Shown here: positions 11,834 through 24,062 of the stretch, one piece after another
Numbering within the stretch: the first letter of the stretch is position 1
How the letters are laid out: each line of letters starts with the position of its first letter
DNA from: Maniola hyperantus
Taxonomy: Eukaryota > Arthropoda > Insecta > Lepidoptera > Nymphalidae
DNA: 64,000 nucleotides
Assembly: GCF_902806685.2 (NCBI RefSeq)
Contig: NC_048556.1
Location: 6,572,001 to 6,636,000, forward strand
Reading direction: 5' to 3'
The notes under the pieces: model-generated
Seen by the model: only the letters and a program-made list of their open reading frames with translations
Database searches by the model: none
What the model was told of the DNA's origin: nothing
Made by a program: the position numbers and the translations under genes

Positions 11834-12064
11834 ATGTATGTATAAAATTCAAAGTGCTGACTGACTGACTGAATTATATATCAACGCACAGCACAGCCTA
11901 AACCGATGGTCCTAGACACATGAAATTTGGAGGGTGTACTCTTTGTGATGGGTAGGTAGGTATCCACTAAAAAAGGGATTTTTCGTATTTCCACCCCTAA
12001 GTGGGTTAAATGGGGGTCAAGAATTTATGTAGGCTACGCGGACGAAGTCGCAAGCATAAGCTAG
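11834..12064 (+). mobile_element. Lep1-like Helitron, type A, diverged
   Basis: GACTGACTGACTGA, ATATCAACGCACAGC and the 3' module CGCGGACGAAGTCGCAAGC end in ATAAGCTAGT. The middle differs more from the consensus than in the other copies. Confidence 0.7.
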
Positions 12065-12167
12065 TACCTTTGTAAGTTAGCACGGCTGTCCAACGAGGAA
12101 GTGCAGTTGCATTCTCTCAGTATAAAGGTTTACGCTAATCATTGATCAGATAATATGACAATTCTAA

Positions 12168-12345
12168 ATAATATCTGTCCCGGCTGTACTCACGTGTTTA
12201 GTCGACGTTAGCCCGACTAGTTTCGAACCCATCCGGGGTCCTTTTTCAAGGGAGTCCGTTCGCGCACGCGCCGCGGTTTTGACTGCGGGCCGCGCGTGCC
12301 GCTGCCCGTAGAGCCCGTTGTGAGGGTGGGTGGCTGGGAGTTTAA
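12168..12345. mobile_element. Half of a palindromic MITE
   Basis: It shares 'CACGTGTTTAGTCGACGTTA' and CCCGACTAGTTTCGAACCC with the near-perfect palindrome at 14.92 kb. Here the second arm is replaced by a GC-rich, unmirrored segment. Confidence 0.6.
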
Positions 12346-12679
12346 ACGCTAAAATAATATGATAATGTTTTTCAATGAAACAAATATTCCCTAATATTCC
12401 AGATCAAGTAGCGGGAATAATGTAGTGATGATAATATGCATTCGACCGCGTCAAAGGCCTGGCTATAAATATGGAAATTACTGCTTAAACTCGTAATTCT
12501 ATAAAGGGTACACCTACCTATTCTTCACGGTCGTGTTTATATGAATTTGTGTGGGATGTGGGATGGTTTTAAACCAACCACCCAATTAATGAGAGAAATA
12601 GAGATAGAGAAGAGTTACTCACTATCGTGTGTAGCAAAACTGGACTGAAAGAATCTTAAAAACCAACGCGTCGATTTAA

Positions 12680-13144
12680 AAAACCAGTCAAGTGCGAGTC
12701 GGACTTGCACATGAGGGGTTCCGTACCATCGAGCATTGTGAAATAAATAAAACTTTTTAATTTTTATTGATTTTCATAGCAGCCATTTTGAAATTTTTAT
12801 TATTTGTTGTAATAGCGAAAATAGAAATACACATTAAACAAGTAAGTTTTTTCATAAGACTGTCTAGAAATCATATCTAAAAAAGTACCTAATTATTTTA
12901 AAACGCCTATATTTAATAGTCGGTCACACCAAAAAATTTTTCGACTTACGCTTTTCATGTTCAGGAGGTCAGTATCTACCTACCTACCCTGTTTTTTTTT
13001 TTCGATTAAGTAATACAGTTTTTTTATAACTACACTCTTTTACTTTATAGGGCTTACAGTTTACTTTTAAAATGGATGTAATACACATACAAACAGACTG
13101 GGTGAAACTATAAGGGTTCCTTGTTTTATTACGGAACCCTAAAA
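12680..13144. mobile_element. MITE of the (GTCY)n class
   Basis: It starts with AAGTGCGAGTCGGACTTGCA and GGGTTCCGTACC and ends TACGGAACCCTAAAAA, so GGTTCCGT-type sequence is inverted at the two ends. The interior is AT-rich and non-coding. Confidence 0.65.
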
Positions 13145-13785
13145 AGGTGATTTTTAGCGGAAGGAAATCATAGAGTAGCTTGTAGAATGTTTTTTTACTG
13201 AGAGCCTGTTCTTATGGTTGTAAGTGTCTATTGAAACTACTTATGAAAGTTTTATGGTTCGGCCTATCTGAAAAGTTCTAACAAGAGCGCCAAATAAGAA
13301 CTTATTTAGATCTCTCAGTGTTGCTTCAGGAATAAAACTAGTATAGAGAAAATGGTCTTCTAGAACTGTAGCCGTAAGGCTTATTTCGGCAAAATAATTA
13401 CAAAAACCAAGTTTGTGTAAGTTTGTAATCCCTCGGAATCCACCCCTTTATGTTGAGATTAGCTAATTATTGCTTCGGGTGCGAGACTAACCCAATTCCG
13501 CCCTACTTTTGGCTTTACCCTTAGAGTATAACGCTAAATAGATTTTAAATATTTTCTAAGGCATAATCGTAAGACGGTTTTAAACATCTTCCATAGCATA
13601 ATAAAAGAAACTAGAAGCTAGAACTAGAGCTAGAAGCTCGCCCGACTTCAACATACCTACATACCTACAGTCTACAGTGTAGACTTGTTGTTGTTTCACG
13701 TATAGAAACAACAATTATTATTTTTACTTTGTAGTGGTTTTTGAAGTCGGCTTTTTTATAAATTTTTTTGTATGACGCGTTCTAA

Positions 13786-13875
13786 ATCCGCACATGGCCA
13801 GCGTAGACTATAGACAAACCCTTTTCACTCTGAGACTCGTACTCTGTAGTGAGCCGGCGATGGGTTGATCATGAT
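13786..13875 (+). mobile_element. SINE fragment
   Basis: It matches the distal part of the tRNA-derived SINE (CCGCACATGGCCAGCG, GTAGTGAGCCGGCGATGGGT). Confidence 0.6.
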
Positions 13876-13909
13876 AAAGATGTTCTAAATAGGTACTGAG
13901 GGTGTAAAA

Positions 13910-14060
13910 AACCCGGCCCAGTGTGAATCGGACTCGCACACGAAGGGTTGCGTACACAACACTATTTTAACTTGAATGGTGGCTTATAAAATTCGAAATC
14001 TTTGTTTTTTATTATTTGTTGTTATAGCGGCAGACTGCAGTGTGTAACTCTGTGAAAATT
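13910..14060. mobile_element. (GTCY)n-class MITE, terminal fragment
   Basis: It carries AAACCCGGCCCAGTGTGAAT, CGGACTCGCACACGAAGGGT and the following AT-rich stretch. The other end is missing and the satellite tract begins shortly after. Confidence 0.5.
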
Positions 14061-14078
14061 TCAACTGTTACTTTACTC

Positions 14079-14608
14079 TTAATTTAATTTAATTTAATTT
14101 AATTTAATTTAATTTAATTTAATTTAATTTAATTTAATTTAATTTAATTTAATTTAATTTAATTTAATTTAATTTAATTTAATTTAATTTAATTTAATTT
14201 AATTTAATTTAATTTAATTTAATTTAATTTAATTTAATTTAATTTAATTTAATTTAATTTAATTTAATTTAATTTAATTTAATTTAATTTAATTTAATTT
14301 AATTTAATTTAATTTAATTTAATTTAATTTAATTTAATTTAATTTAATTTAATTTAATTTAATTTAATTTAATTTAATTTAATTTAATTTAATTTAATTT
14401 AATTTAATTTAATTAAATTAAATTAAATTAAATTAAATTAAATTAAATTAAATTAAATTAAATTAAATTAAATTAAATTAAATTAAATTAAATTAAATTT
14501 AATTTAATTTAATTTAATTTAATTTAATTTAATTTAATTTAATTTAATTTAATTTAATTTAATTTAATTTAATTTAATTTAATTTAATTTAATTTAATTT
14601 AATTTAAT
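14079..14608. repeat. (AATTT)n microsatellite with an inverted core
   Basis: About 530 bases of nearly pure five-base repeat. From about 14079 to 14411 and from about 14497 to 14608 the unit reads AATTT. In between, about 14412-14497, it reads AAATT, its reverse complement. The tract can therefore fold on itself at both boundaries. Confidence 0.9.
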
Positions 14609-14921
14609 ACTTTACTTAACTACTTTAACTATTAAAAATCAGTCCAGAAATCACAAAATCGGTTTACATACATAAAAAAAACTTTAAAAAAAACGGACTG
14701 AGTTGAGAACCACCTCCTTTTCGGAAGTCGGTTAAAAACCACTCAGCTTTTCTAAAACAAAACTTTCAGCATTATTCTAGCATAATGTGTTCAAAGCGTA
14801 GGTACCTACAAGATACCTAGTTACCTACCTATTAAATCAAAAATACATTCAATTTTAAGCAAATACAAGTTACGTACTCATTTTAGCATTTAAACTATCG
14901 TGAGTGATTTCTATTATATAT

Positions 14922-15089
14922 AATATCTGTCCCGACTTTACTCACGTGTTTAGTCGACGTTAGCCCGACTAGTTTCGAACCCCGCGGCGCGTGCGCGTAT
15001 TGACTCCCTTGAAAAAGGGCCCCGGACGGGTTCGAAACTAGTCGGGCTAACGTCGACTAAACACGTGAGTAAAGCCGGGACAGATATTA
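14922..15089. mobile_element. Near-perfect palindromic MITE
   Basis: The left arm reads ATATCTGTCCCGACTTTACT, then CACGTGTTTAGTCGACGTTA, then GCCCGACTAGTTTCGAACC. The right arm is its reverse complement almost base for base (GGTTCGAAACTAGTCGGGC ... AGTAAAGCCGGGACAGATAT). The arms are about 62 bp and the unpaired centre about 45 bp. The flanking TATATAAT/ATTATATA is also symmetric. Confidence 0.8.
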
Positions 15090-16730
15090 TATATACATAC
15101 GTACTCATTATAAAACAGTTTGTATTGTTTACCGACACCATACAGTTAGTGGCAAAGCTATCAGCCCATAAATTAATTTATGCGGTCGTTAAGTTGACCT
15201 GAACTATTAATGGCAACCGAGTTAGCCTACGAGCATATATGTATGGCCACTATAATGGCCTATTACGTTCGTTTCCTTGGTCTGGTATTCCAAACTACGT
15301 CCATACCACTGGTATAGCCGACAACGTAAGAAACAGGAAACACAATTCCTTCTAAATAATAATAGCCATCGCCCGCTACTTCGCTCCGAATTCCAATTTT
15401 GAAAAATCCGGCCTTATTCCTTGTTCTACATTATAAAGAAAGTGAAACCCTTTGTTGAAATTGTTCAGCTTTATAACTCCAAAGGTTTGAGTTTGATAAG
15501 CCAAGTAGTGAGTCAATCAGGTGACATAGATTAGGTACTTTTTATCCCGGAATATCTGGAATATTTTTAAAATATCGGACATATTATTTTAAAAAGCCTA
15601 AATCTACGCAAGGAAATTATGGAACTCATCTGGTTTTACTATAATATCGATTCTTGATGTGACTTACATTGCTTGCTTCCGTGTTACATCCGTCTCTTCT
15701 TTCCTTTTTTTGTTACCTACCTGCGTATTTTTACGTGGGTACCTATGTAAAAGTTTCAGATCGATATTTTGTTTGTTTGTGTGTTTAAAAATCCTGTCAA
15801 TGTCCTTGTGTGTGTGAATGTACTTTAAAAAAAGATTATTTTCATCTACGCGAAATTGAAGTAACTTTTTGCGAATTATGCTTTAAAACAGACGCGGCTG
15901 GCTAACTTCATAATTATTTACTGCTAGTTGACTGGCGGCTTCACAGATAGGGGGCTACAATGTGGGAATATAAAAACCCTCCTCGTGATTTAAATAATAA
16001 GTAGGTATATAAAATATAATAACTCCAAGACCTGTTAAAGATAGCATTCTAGCCTAACTGCGGTTAGTTGTAGGGTTTAAAATGTAATAAACGAATACAG
16101 AGACACGGATTGTTACTGCTTTTGTAACTTAATAAATTAAGTAAAAGCTAATTTAGGTGGAATCATATCAAACATTAATTTATTTCACATAAATTATGAC
16201 GTTAAATTTCCTTTTTGTCGTAGTTTGAGTACAGAAAGCCTCTCATAAAGGTCGTAATTTCATTCTTAAGTACGCGTATCTAGATTAGGCTAGAAGCCTT
16301 TATCGTTCCATTGTAGAACAAATGTTCTCCTAAATTATGGCACTTCAGAATCTCTATATTTTGTCTGTAGAATACTTATCTATCCTTTCTTCTTATCCTC
16401 ATCATCACTACAACTGATCTACAAGGATGATGAACCTGTGATTGCCGACCTGTTTTTGAAGCATCTCGATTTTTGCCAGTTTGGTTTTTGACGCTTCAGC
16501 AGCAGTGAGTGTCCGGTGTCCGTTGAACGTATTCGGAATTTAAATATGTTAGTGATGAGACATCTGTCCACGTAGTGTAGTGATAGAAGTAGGATACTTG
16601 TATACTTAATATATCACAGTCGACGAGATAATCTCCACGCCAATAAGGGCTTCTCACCGGATAATACACAAGAGACTTATAAAATGAGGAGCGAAATTAA
16701 ATAGAAGACTCGCAGTCTACTTGCAGATCA
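15090..16730. other. Gene-free stretch
   Basis: No coding region or clear repeat is supported, apart from a short Helitron-like end near 15357-15400 (AGCCATCGCCCGCTACTTCG). Confidence 0.5.
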
Positions 16731-16733
16731 TAA

Positions 16734-16800
16734 TACGGGAGGTCGGAGGTTCGATCCCAGGCACGCACCTCTAACTTTCGAATTTATACGCGCGTTTTAA
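16734..16800 (+). mobile_element. SINE head fragment
   Basis: Contains a B-box-like GGTTCGATCCC and the conserved CACGCACCTCTAACTTTCG that follows the tRNA-like part of the SINE. Confidence 0.6.
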
Positions 16801-16825
16801 ACAATAAAATATCATTATACATAAT

Positions 16826-16985
16826 ATCTCACCGAATAGTTTCGAACCTATAGATGTGAGGCGGGGGGACGCTCCGCACACCCATACGTCTCCCGCGTTA
16901 TCCTGTAACGGGTAAGCGCGGAGGCTGTGCGGGTGTGCGGGGCGTTCCCACCCCAATTGCCATCTCGACCTGTCGCATACTATAC
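16826..16985. mobile_element. GC-rich foldback element, copy 2
   Basis: GGGGGACGCTCCGCACACCC is mirrored by GGGTGTGCGGGGCGTTCCC, and the right end is CCATCTCGACCTGTCGC. It is inserted next to a remnant of the palindromic MITE (ATAGTTTCGAACC). The minus-strand open frame across it is a by-product of the palindrome. Confidence 0.6.
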
Positions 16986-17458
16986 TTACCTACGTTTATT
17001 TTATTTTGCACGAGTATTTATAGGTAATTAATAAAATTTCATCACAAATTAATCACTTAATAGAACAGATAAACTCATGTGTAAATACATAACATAGGTA
17101 CTTAGTTTACCTACTATACTTAAAACTATACCTACTAGCTACTAGGTACTAAGTACATTAAACCAATCTGCATTTTGTTAATCTTTTCACCCTCAGACAA
17201 ATTAATGGAAATAAATCTCAGTTAAGGTTAAAACGATTTAAATTTAAATGTATGCGTAGCGAAAATGAAGTGTTCTAGTGATTTCCCACTTTCGTTCTGC
17301 CACGTTACGGGTTTTCATCTGGGATTTCCCAAACGGAAAATAAAATGTGCAAATTGTTATGGGGAGCTTCTCACACACTACAAATTCAAATTAGATGCGC
17401 TTGGATATACATTTTACTAGTTTTAAATCAAACTGAAAGGGCCAATACATATTATTTT

Positions 17459-17897
17459 TAGGGTTCCGTACCTCAAAAGGAAAAACGGAACCCTTATAGA
17501 ATCACTTTGTAGTCTGTTTGTCTGTCTGTGTGTCTGTCTGTCTGTCAAGAAACCTACAGGGTACTTTCCGTTGACCTAGATTATGAAATTTGGCATGTAG
17601 GTAGGTAGCAGACATGAGGAGAAAAATCTGAAAACCGGCAATTTGTGGTTACATCACAAGAAAAAAATTAAAATGTGTTCATGAACAAATATTGCTATTT
17701 TCGACTTTCAAAGTAAGATTGCTATGCCAAGTGAGGTATCATATTATGAAAGGGCTTTACCTGTACATTATACATAGAACAGATTTTTATTTATTTTTAG
17801 TCATAATAGTTTTTGGTTTATCGTGCAAATGTCGAAAAAATACGATTGTAGTACGGAACCCTCAATGCGCGAGTCTGACTTGCACTTGGCCGGTTTT
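17459..17897. mobile_element. MITE of the (GTCY)n class, full length
   Basis: It begins AGGGTTCCGTACC, has a (GTCT)n run near 17515-17545, and ends 'GTACGGAACCC' plus 'CTTGCACTTGGCCGGTTTTT'. The family is known in Lepidoptera for microsatellites carried along by MITEs. Confidence 0.75.
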
Positions 17898-18244
17898 TTA
17901 CTTTTTAGAGGTTTTTGTATCGGGGGTTTTTAAATTTTTTAATTTGATTTTTGTTTTAAGCTTTTTAAAATTTATGTAGGTATAACTAGTAGGTACATAA
18001 CTAAATTTGACATTTGTGTTAAACAGTCGTTTACCAAAACGAATTTCATGAAATAATAGATTCTAAGTGTTCAAAAACGTTTTACTATATAAATGTGCAG
18101 ATATGTATGTATTTAGGCTCAATAGTTTCAGCGTTATCAAGGGGTCGAAAATAGCTTGAAATTATTCGTGTATTAGTACTTCTTAAATAAAACAAAAAGA
18201 TTTTTATACAATTTTTATTTGTTGACCTGATTCAAGAGATCAAA

Positions 18245-19524
18245 TCACAGTAGGCTTAAATATTTATAATCTGACAAGTCTTTGATTATACCACTTATAA
18301 TATCTTTGTATTGTGTCACAGCCTTTGATTTTTCCGCTTCTGTATTAAAAACAATTTTACTTTTTACATGGCCTTCTTCTTGTAGTCCACTTGCTAGCCA
18401 AATAGCTGTATTGGCAACTGTGAGACAAGCTGGCCCAACTATTTTCAAATCATATTCCAACATTTCCCTAGAATATATTCCCTCAGAGTTTAGATTTGCA
18501 TACTCAAGAGTTTGTTCAAATGTTTGATGATATGTATCCAGAAAATATCTGAAATGTTCTTTTCTTAGACTTGAAGTAGTGCTTGTAATGATTAGGTACA
18601 GCACATCAAATGCAGGGCTGCAAATCCTTGTTGTTTGATAGTCTATCATACATGCTGAAGTAGGCAAGTTGTCCTGTAACAGAAGATAACATTAACTTTT
18701 ACCATTAGCTCAAAATATATTAGTGTGTAATTTTGTAATAAAAAGGAATTAAGTACCTCATATTTAAAAAGTATATTCTCCTTCCATATATCTCCATGAC
18801 AAAGGCATCTACTTTTTACAGAGTTGGCAGCTGATTCAATTATACTAACACAGTTGTGTTTCAAAGCTTCTAACAAAGGAACAAAATCAGTGTTATCAAA
18901 TTTTACCAAAGCTTTTTCAAGCCTGTCTACTAAAATGTCCATAAATCGTTTATTTGTTTTCTCAGTTATTGGCACGCAAAATTCTTTAGCCATATCATAA
19001 AGACGTCTGTCTTGTTTTTCGAAAATATAGGATAATGCATGAAACCTAGCTAACGATAGTAAAGCGACTCTTATATGATTTATATCTAAAAACATACTGT
19101 TAACAAATGGTTTATAATTATCTGCACACATATTCTGTAACGCTATTAATTCTTTACAATAACTATCACGCACATAATAACATTTCGGCATAACGAATTG
19201 CGAGGATAGTGAAAAAGTCCTCTGTATTTCGTGGTATTTATGTAGGACTTTCGTGTAAACAAATATTTCTTTGGCGAAAAAAATTGTCACTGCTCCACTG
19301 ATGCGATACCTTTCATCCGTCGGTGCTAATTTTAATACCAATGGGACTTTAAAATTTTTAATATCATCACTTTTTCCATTTAAATTAATCGGGATTAGGA
19401 TACCAAAGTAGTTTTGAGCAATGTGTTCGAAGTTTTGTTTGGTGTAAACCCATTCTTTTAAGTTCAGTGTTATTGCAATGTCGTTGATAACTGCTTTAAT
19501 GTATTCATCAGAAATTAGATCCAT
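18245..19524 (-). CDS. EcKinase/CHK-like small-molecule kinase
   Basis: A two-exon gene on the minus strand: exon 1 19524-18757 and exon 2 18673-18245, joined by a phase-0 GT-AG intron of 83 bases. It gives 398 codons, the usual size of insect EcKinase-like (DUF1679/CHK) proteins. The catalytic loop LCHGDIWKENILF (about residues 241-253) carries the HGD and N typical of aminoglycoside-phosphotransferase-fold kinases. The metal-binding DFG equivalent is IDYQ (266-269), where many relatives have IDFQ. Known members include ecdysteroid 22-kinase, and others are linked to detoxification by phosphorylation. The substrate here cannot be read from sequence. No signal peptide or membrane segment is seen, so it is probably cytosolic. 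EcKinase genes often occur in clusters, but this one stands alone in the window. Confidence 0.9.
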
Positions 19525-19859
19525 TTATCCTCAAAAAAATATAAATTTTACAAATTTTGATAAAATAGGTTATGTCGACACGAAAGTAAACAAACAACAA
19601 TCTGTGACATCTGACATTGACATTTGTCGTCCATGACCCTGACATTACGTCGGGCGTCGGACAAACGGACATCATTCTAATCTATGGATGTAGTCTACAA
19701 CCTTAAGCTAGGTATACACGCAGCGACTTTGATCGCTTACTACTTATCCGACCAATACATATAATAATATTAGTTACCTAGTAGGCTAGTATACAGACAA
19801 ATTCTAATGAGGCCAAATTCTAGTAAGGCGACGCATTGGTTTGGTAGTGCGTAATGGCC

Positions 19860-21190
19860 TAAGAGCCAGCGCGTGCCAGACCTCCCTTATTTTATAAAAG
19901 CTGAAAGTTTCTCTGCGTATTGTCCCCACACCAATAAACACTCCTTTTTGTTTTGTATGGTAGCTTTTAACCATCGATGTCTTATAACCTAATAATACTA
20001 ATATAGCCTACCGTAGATATTTTTTATATCCGTATTTTCACGGATTCGGATCGGATGAGTGCGTGATCGCTGTAAAGGTGTCTCAGGTGTCTGGTGGGGG
20101 TTCCCACGACACTGTGTCTGGCATTGCATGACGTAATTTCTAATACTACTCCGAAGAAAATATAAAAAACTAGATGATGCCCGCGACTTCGTCCGCGTGG
20201 ATTTAGGTTTTTTTGAATCCCATGGGAACTCTTTCATTTTTCTGGATAAAAAGTAGCCTATGTCCTTCCCCGGGATATAAGCTATCTCTGTACCGAATTT
20301 CATCAAAATCGGTTGAACGGTTGGGCCGTGAAAAGCTAGCAGACAGACAGACATTCGCATTTATAATACTAGTATGGATATAGTATGGATTTCGACTTTA
20401 TACTTTGACGTAAGATTTTTTACACCTTTATTAGTAACCTGTTATCTCGCAAAGCCACCATGATTCAAACAAACGTTCCTCCCTGTGTTGGAGACAATAC
20501 AACTAAAAACAAAACAAGCTAAAACTATTTGTAACAAACGAAACTAGAACAGAACTCATTAAATTAGCTAAAACTACTCCTAATTGAAATTTGAAACTGA
20601 GGCTTTTTAGGTCTAATCTAAATTTAATAGGAATGTTAGAGTCCAAAGCCGAAATACCGGCACATCACTATAATTGGTTGGTCTAGACTCTAGGCAATCC
20701 AGGCAATTCTCAGAAATGCCCATCACTGGACATTTGCTGTGGCTAAAGTTGTCGTGCCTACAGTGCGACAAGGCTATCTTGGCGCGTGGCGAAAATCGGC
20801 ACTAACGTTGCCGCCAAGTGTCCCCTTTGTTCTTGTTTGAATATACTAAGCCTTTGTTCTCAAACAGCGCCCCCCTGTCAATGTCATTCAAGTGCCAAGA
20901 GAGCCTTGTCGCACTGTACATGCGAAGTGCTTGAGGCCAGGGGAGTGCATCCTCCAGGATGAGCCCAATGGGCGTCGCGCGAGAGACCCAGAGGAAAATG
21001 TAAAAATAAGACTTTATACCTTGAAGAATGATTTTATACATATGTCTTTGTTACCTGTTATCTGCCAAAGCCACCATGATACAACTTCATAGTCGCTGAT
21101 CGTTCCTCCCTTTGCTGGAGACAAAAACGCAGAGAAACTTTTAGCTTTTATAAAATAACGAAGGTCTGGCCCTCACAGGCTACAAGACTT
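19860..21190. repeat. Dispersed repeat pieces in inverted orientation
   Basis: CCAGACCTCCCTTATTTTAT and GAAAGTTTCTCTGCGT at 19876-19920 recur as the reverse complement at 21125-21170. CGTTCCTCCCT...GGAGACAA occurs at both 20472 and 21101. The parts look like one repeat family broken up by other insertions. No gene is supported. Confidence 0.4.
20169..20376 (-). mobile_element. Lep1-like Helitron, type B, complete
   Basis: The reverse-oriented 3' end ACTAGATGATGCCCGCGACT is followed by TTTAGGTTTTT, 'ATAGCCTATGTCCTTCC' variants and CGGTTGAACGG. It finishes at the (GTCT)n/GCATTTATAATACTAGTATG 5' end. The minus-strand open frame across it is accidental. Confidence 0.75.
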
Positions 21191-21239
21191 ACCTAATAGT
21201 ATGTACCCACTTACCTAATAGTATGTACCTACTTAAAGA

Positions 21240-21460
21240 CAACGATAAGACGAGCCAGTTATTAGCGATGTAGACCGGAGGTCATGGGTTCTCGGAAGGG
21301 ACGATTCAAAAATTTTTTTCTAAATTGGTTCTGGTCTAGTCTGGTAGGAGGCTTCGACCGTGCCACCCTTTACACCAAAGCCATGACATGTTAAACTCCT
21401 TCCAGATTAGCCCACTTCTACCTTAGTCTATAATTGTTTGATCATCTTACCAATCACCAT
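21240..21460. mobile_element. Bm1-like SINE, degraded
   Basis: It contains GGTCTAGTCTGGTAGGAGGC, 'CACCAAAGCCATGACATG' and 'TTAGCCCACTTCTACCTTAG', matching in order the common lepidopteran Bm1-type SINE body as I remember it. It is many substitutions from any consensus. Confidence 0.45.
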
Positions 21461-21462
21461 AT

Positions 21463-21680
21463 CTAAATATATAAAAGGCAAAGGTGACTGACTGACTGAC
21501 TGACTGATCTCTCAACGCACAGCCCAAACTACTGGACGAATCGGGCTGCGCATGCAGATAGCTATTATGACGTAGGCATCCGCTAAGAAAGGTTTTTTTT
21601 TTAATTCACTCCTAAGGGGGTGAAATAGGGGTTTGAAATTTGTGTAGTCCACGCGGACGAAGTCGCGAGCATAAGCTAGT
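21463..21680 (+). mobile_element. Lep1-like Helitron, type A
   Basis: CTAAATATATAAAAGGC starts it, followed by four GACT units, the CTCAACGCACAGCCC module and a 3' ATAAGCTAGT. Two short deletions occur in the middle. Confidence 0.75.
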
Positions 21681-21947
21681 TGTGAGAAATAATGATTCGT
21701 CTTATTTTGATTTTTGTCCCCTATTTGCGAATTGTTTGCAAATAACAAAGAAAGAGGCTTCGTTCGCAAATCGTCCGTCTAAATTACTCGTGGACATAGT
21801 ATGGAAGCTAATCCGTCTTAACACAAATTAAATTCGGGGTAAATTTAACGTATCTAACACTCAAAATGTTGGAAACTTGGTCAATGGAAACACTTTGTTG
21901 TAGACATTTTGCGCTTTTTCGTATTTTCGTTGCAGCGTCTGATCTTA

Positions 21948-22150
21948 TCAGCGACTGACCTACTGCTGACTGAATGATCTATCAACGCTCAGCTTAAATT
22001 ACTGGGCGGATCAGGCTGTTTGACTTGCAGATAGCTATTATAGACGTAGACATCCGCTAAGAAACGTTTTGAACGGTTTGAAAATTCAACCGCCTAGGGG
22101 TTTGAAATTTGTGTAGTCCACGCGGACGAAGTCGCGGGCACAAGCCAGTG
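21948..22150 (+). mobile_element. Lep1-like Helitron, decayed copy
   Basis: ATGATCTATCAACGCTCAGC and the CGCGGACGAAGTCGCGGGC module are present. The terminal sequence has mutated to ACAAGCCAGT and the 5' end is eroded. Confidence 0.65.
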
Positions 22151-22779
22151 TTTAATAAAAAACAACGATTAGTCTAGCGCTTGCTTAAAATATATTTTAC
22201 TCTTGCCTTGAATGTACCTACCTATTATTTAGGTTAGATCCGTGGCAGGATACACCATAGGGATACACAGACGCGACGCCGCGGCCGGAATGACTTTCCA
22301 CACCTTAGCGGTTACCTTTTGTTCAGTTTTCGGACAGCAAGTATTGGGCTAAATAAAATTAGATTGCATAAGTACAGCGGAAAAAAACAAAGTGCCTCTC
22401 AAGTCTACATCAAGCTAGCAAAGTGCCAATTTAGATCGTACTCTAAACTTCTAAAGATAAGTAGACTCGTAGAGGGGATGAAGGGCGACTAATACCGTTT
22501 AGCGATAGGCGTTTAAATCTAAATGGTTCGCGCCCTGACATAGTTGGCTCGTTTAGCGTTTAATCTCACAGCTCCGCGGGGCGTTTGAGAAGCGCGGAAT
22601 CTAATTGACCTGCATCTTGCCGGGATGATTGATTATTGCGATTTATGAAATTAATCAACAAGAATCTCTGAAACAGACTTAAAATCCTTTAGGTGAAGGT
22701 TCCTTGGTGCTTAAAAGGCAACACATAGGTACAAGCTGCGTAGACCGTATGTTATATGTTAAACCACAGTTAAACGCAG

Positions 22780-22965
22780 CATTTGTCGTTTGATGTCGTC
22801 TGTCCAGCTACTGGAGGGTCTTCCAAGCTGCGTTTCCCTGTCCAAGGTCGCCATTCTAGAACCTTGGGATCCCAACGTCCATCGGTTTTTCAAACTGTTT
22901 GCCCTCCCCATTGCCACTTTCAGCTTCGCAATCCGCGAGCTATGTCGGTTACTCTAGTCCTATGA
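22780..22965 (-). mobile_element. RTE-type LINE tail, fragment
   Basis: Read on the minus strand, it retains the pattern of the RTE reverse-transcriptase C-terminus (CGATGGACGTTGGGATCC, GGAAACGCAGCTTGGAAGAC). The same segment recurs at 24.8 and 59.8 kb. It is frameshifted and not functional. Confidence 0.55.
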
Positions 22966-23502
22966 ATCTCCTCATTTCTGATTTAATCACGTAGAGAAAC
23001 TCTGCTCTCTCATAGCTCTCTCCATCACCGGCCACCGGCTGATCGAGTGGACTCTGAGCTGTGATGAGGTCCATATAGTTAGCGACCATATATTATCTCG
23101 GATGTATAATATTACTTCGAAGATTTTTGGACGACAGAAAACATCCGGACGCTGCCCAGAGGAGTTGAATGAACCGAGAAAGAGGTTAGCCACCGAGCTG
23201 ATTCCTCTTTCTTGAATTTAGACCTCCCTAGCTGTAAAAGGAGTAAAAAGAGAATGTTTACTGTATATTACATATAATTCATCTGATCCACTGGAAAACA
23301 GCGTTTTATTATCGGCCACCTCGCTTTATGGTCCATAAAGATCTTCAGATGTATGTTGGTACAAGTATCATCTTTTTATGTACCTATCCATTGTCGGGCA
23401 GGTGTTCTATAAAACATCATATTTTATTACTCGAGTCTTCACAATAAACAGTGTTTATCGCGACGCGAAGATAGTGGAATTTTAAAAAACAATTCAACCT
23501 GG

Positions 23503-23705
23503 CTACAACCAGCAGCATAAGATCTCGTACCTGGGCCATACTCTGCGACACGATAGGTACTGCCTGTGGCAGACAATTATTAAGGGTAAAATTGATAGAA
23601 AAAGAGGGGTGGGAAGAAGGTAGAACTTATGGTTACGTAACATAAGAGAGTGGACTGGCACAAAAAGATTTGGATCGGACGCACTGCGTAAAGAGCCTAA
23701 ATAGA
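23503..23705 (+). mobile_element. Non-LTR retrotransposon C-terminal fragment
   Basis: Translation gives YLGHTLRH, then QTIIKGKIDRKRGVGRR, an in-frame stop, and then LWLRNIREWTG in the same general reading. This is the conserved end of an RTE-like endonuclease/reverse-transcriptase protein. It is broken and short. Confidence 0.6.
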
Positions 23706-24062
23706 TACTATTTACCTACCCTTGCAGGTACACTCATTAAAACATTGCAGGAAAATGGTATGTTTGTTTTGTAGTAAATACCTACCTACAAATAAATAAT
23801 AGAGTTTTAGTCGCCTTCAGCCTTACAAGGTCCCGGTGAAGGTGAAGAACACACTGAAAGTTTAACACGACCATTAAAGCGCTTACGTGGCTACAATTAC
23901 GATGTCAGCGATGATGTATTACAGGCTCGGGCTCAGCCAGGCACGAAGTATTACAACCATTTTTCCCTTACAATTCAGTTCGTCCGCTCGCTTTTCATTG
24001 CCCCTAATCGCAAGCGAAACTCACAATAAGAATCCTTGAAAAATACGTCCGATTTATCCGAA

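Noticed and set aside
14950..15141. 63-codon minus-strand frame
   Set aside because: It lies almost wholly within the palindromic MITE.
18282..18527. 81-codon plus-strand frame
   Set aside because: Antisense to exon 2 of the EcKinase-like gene, which has the family motifs and proper splice sites.
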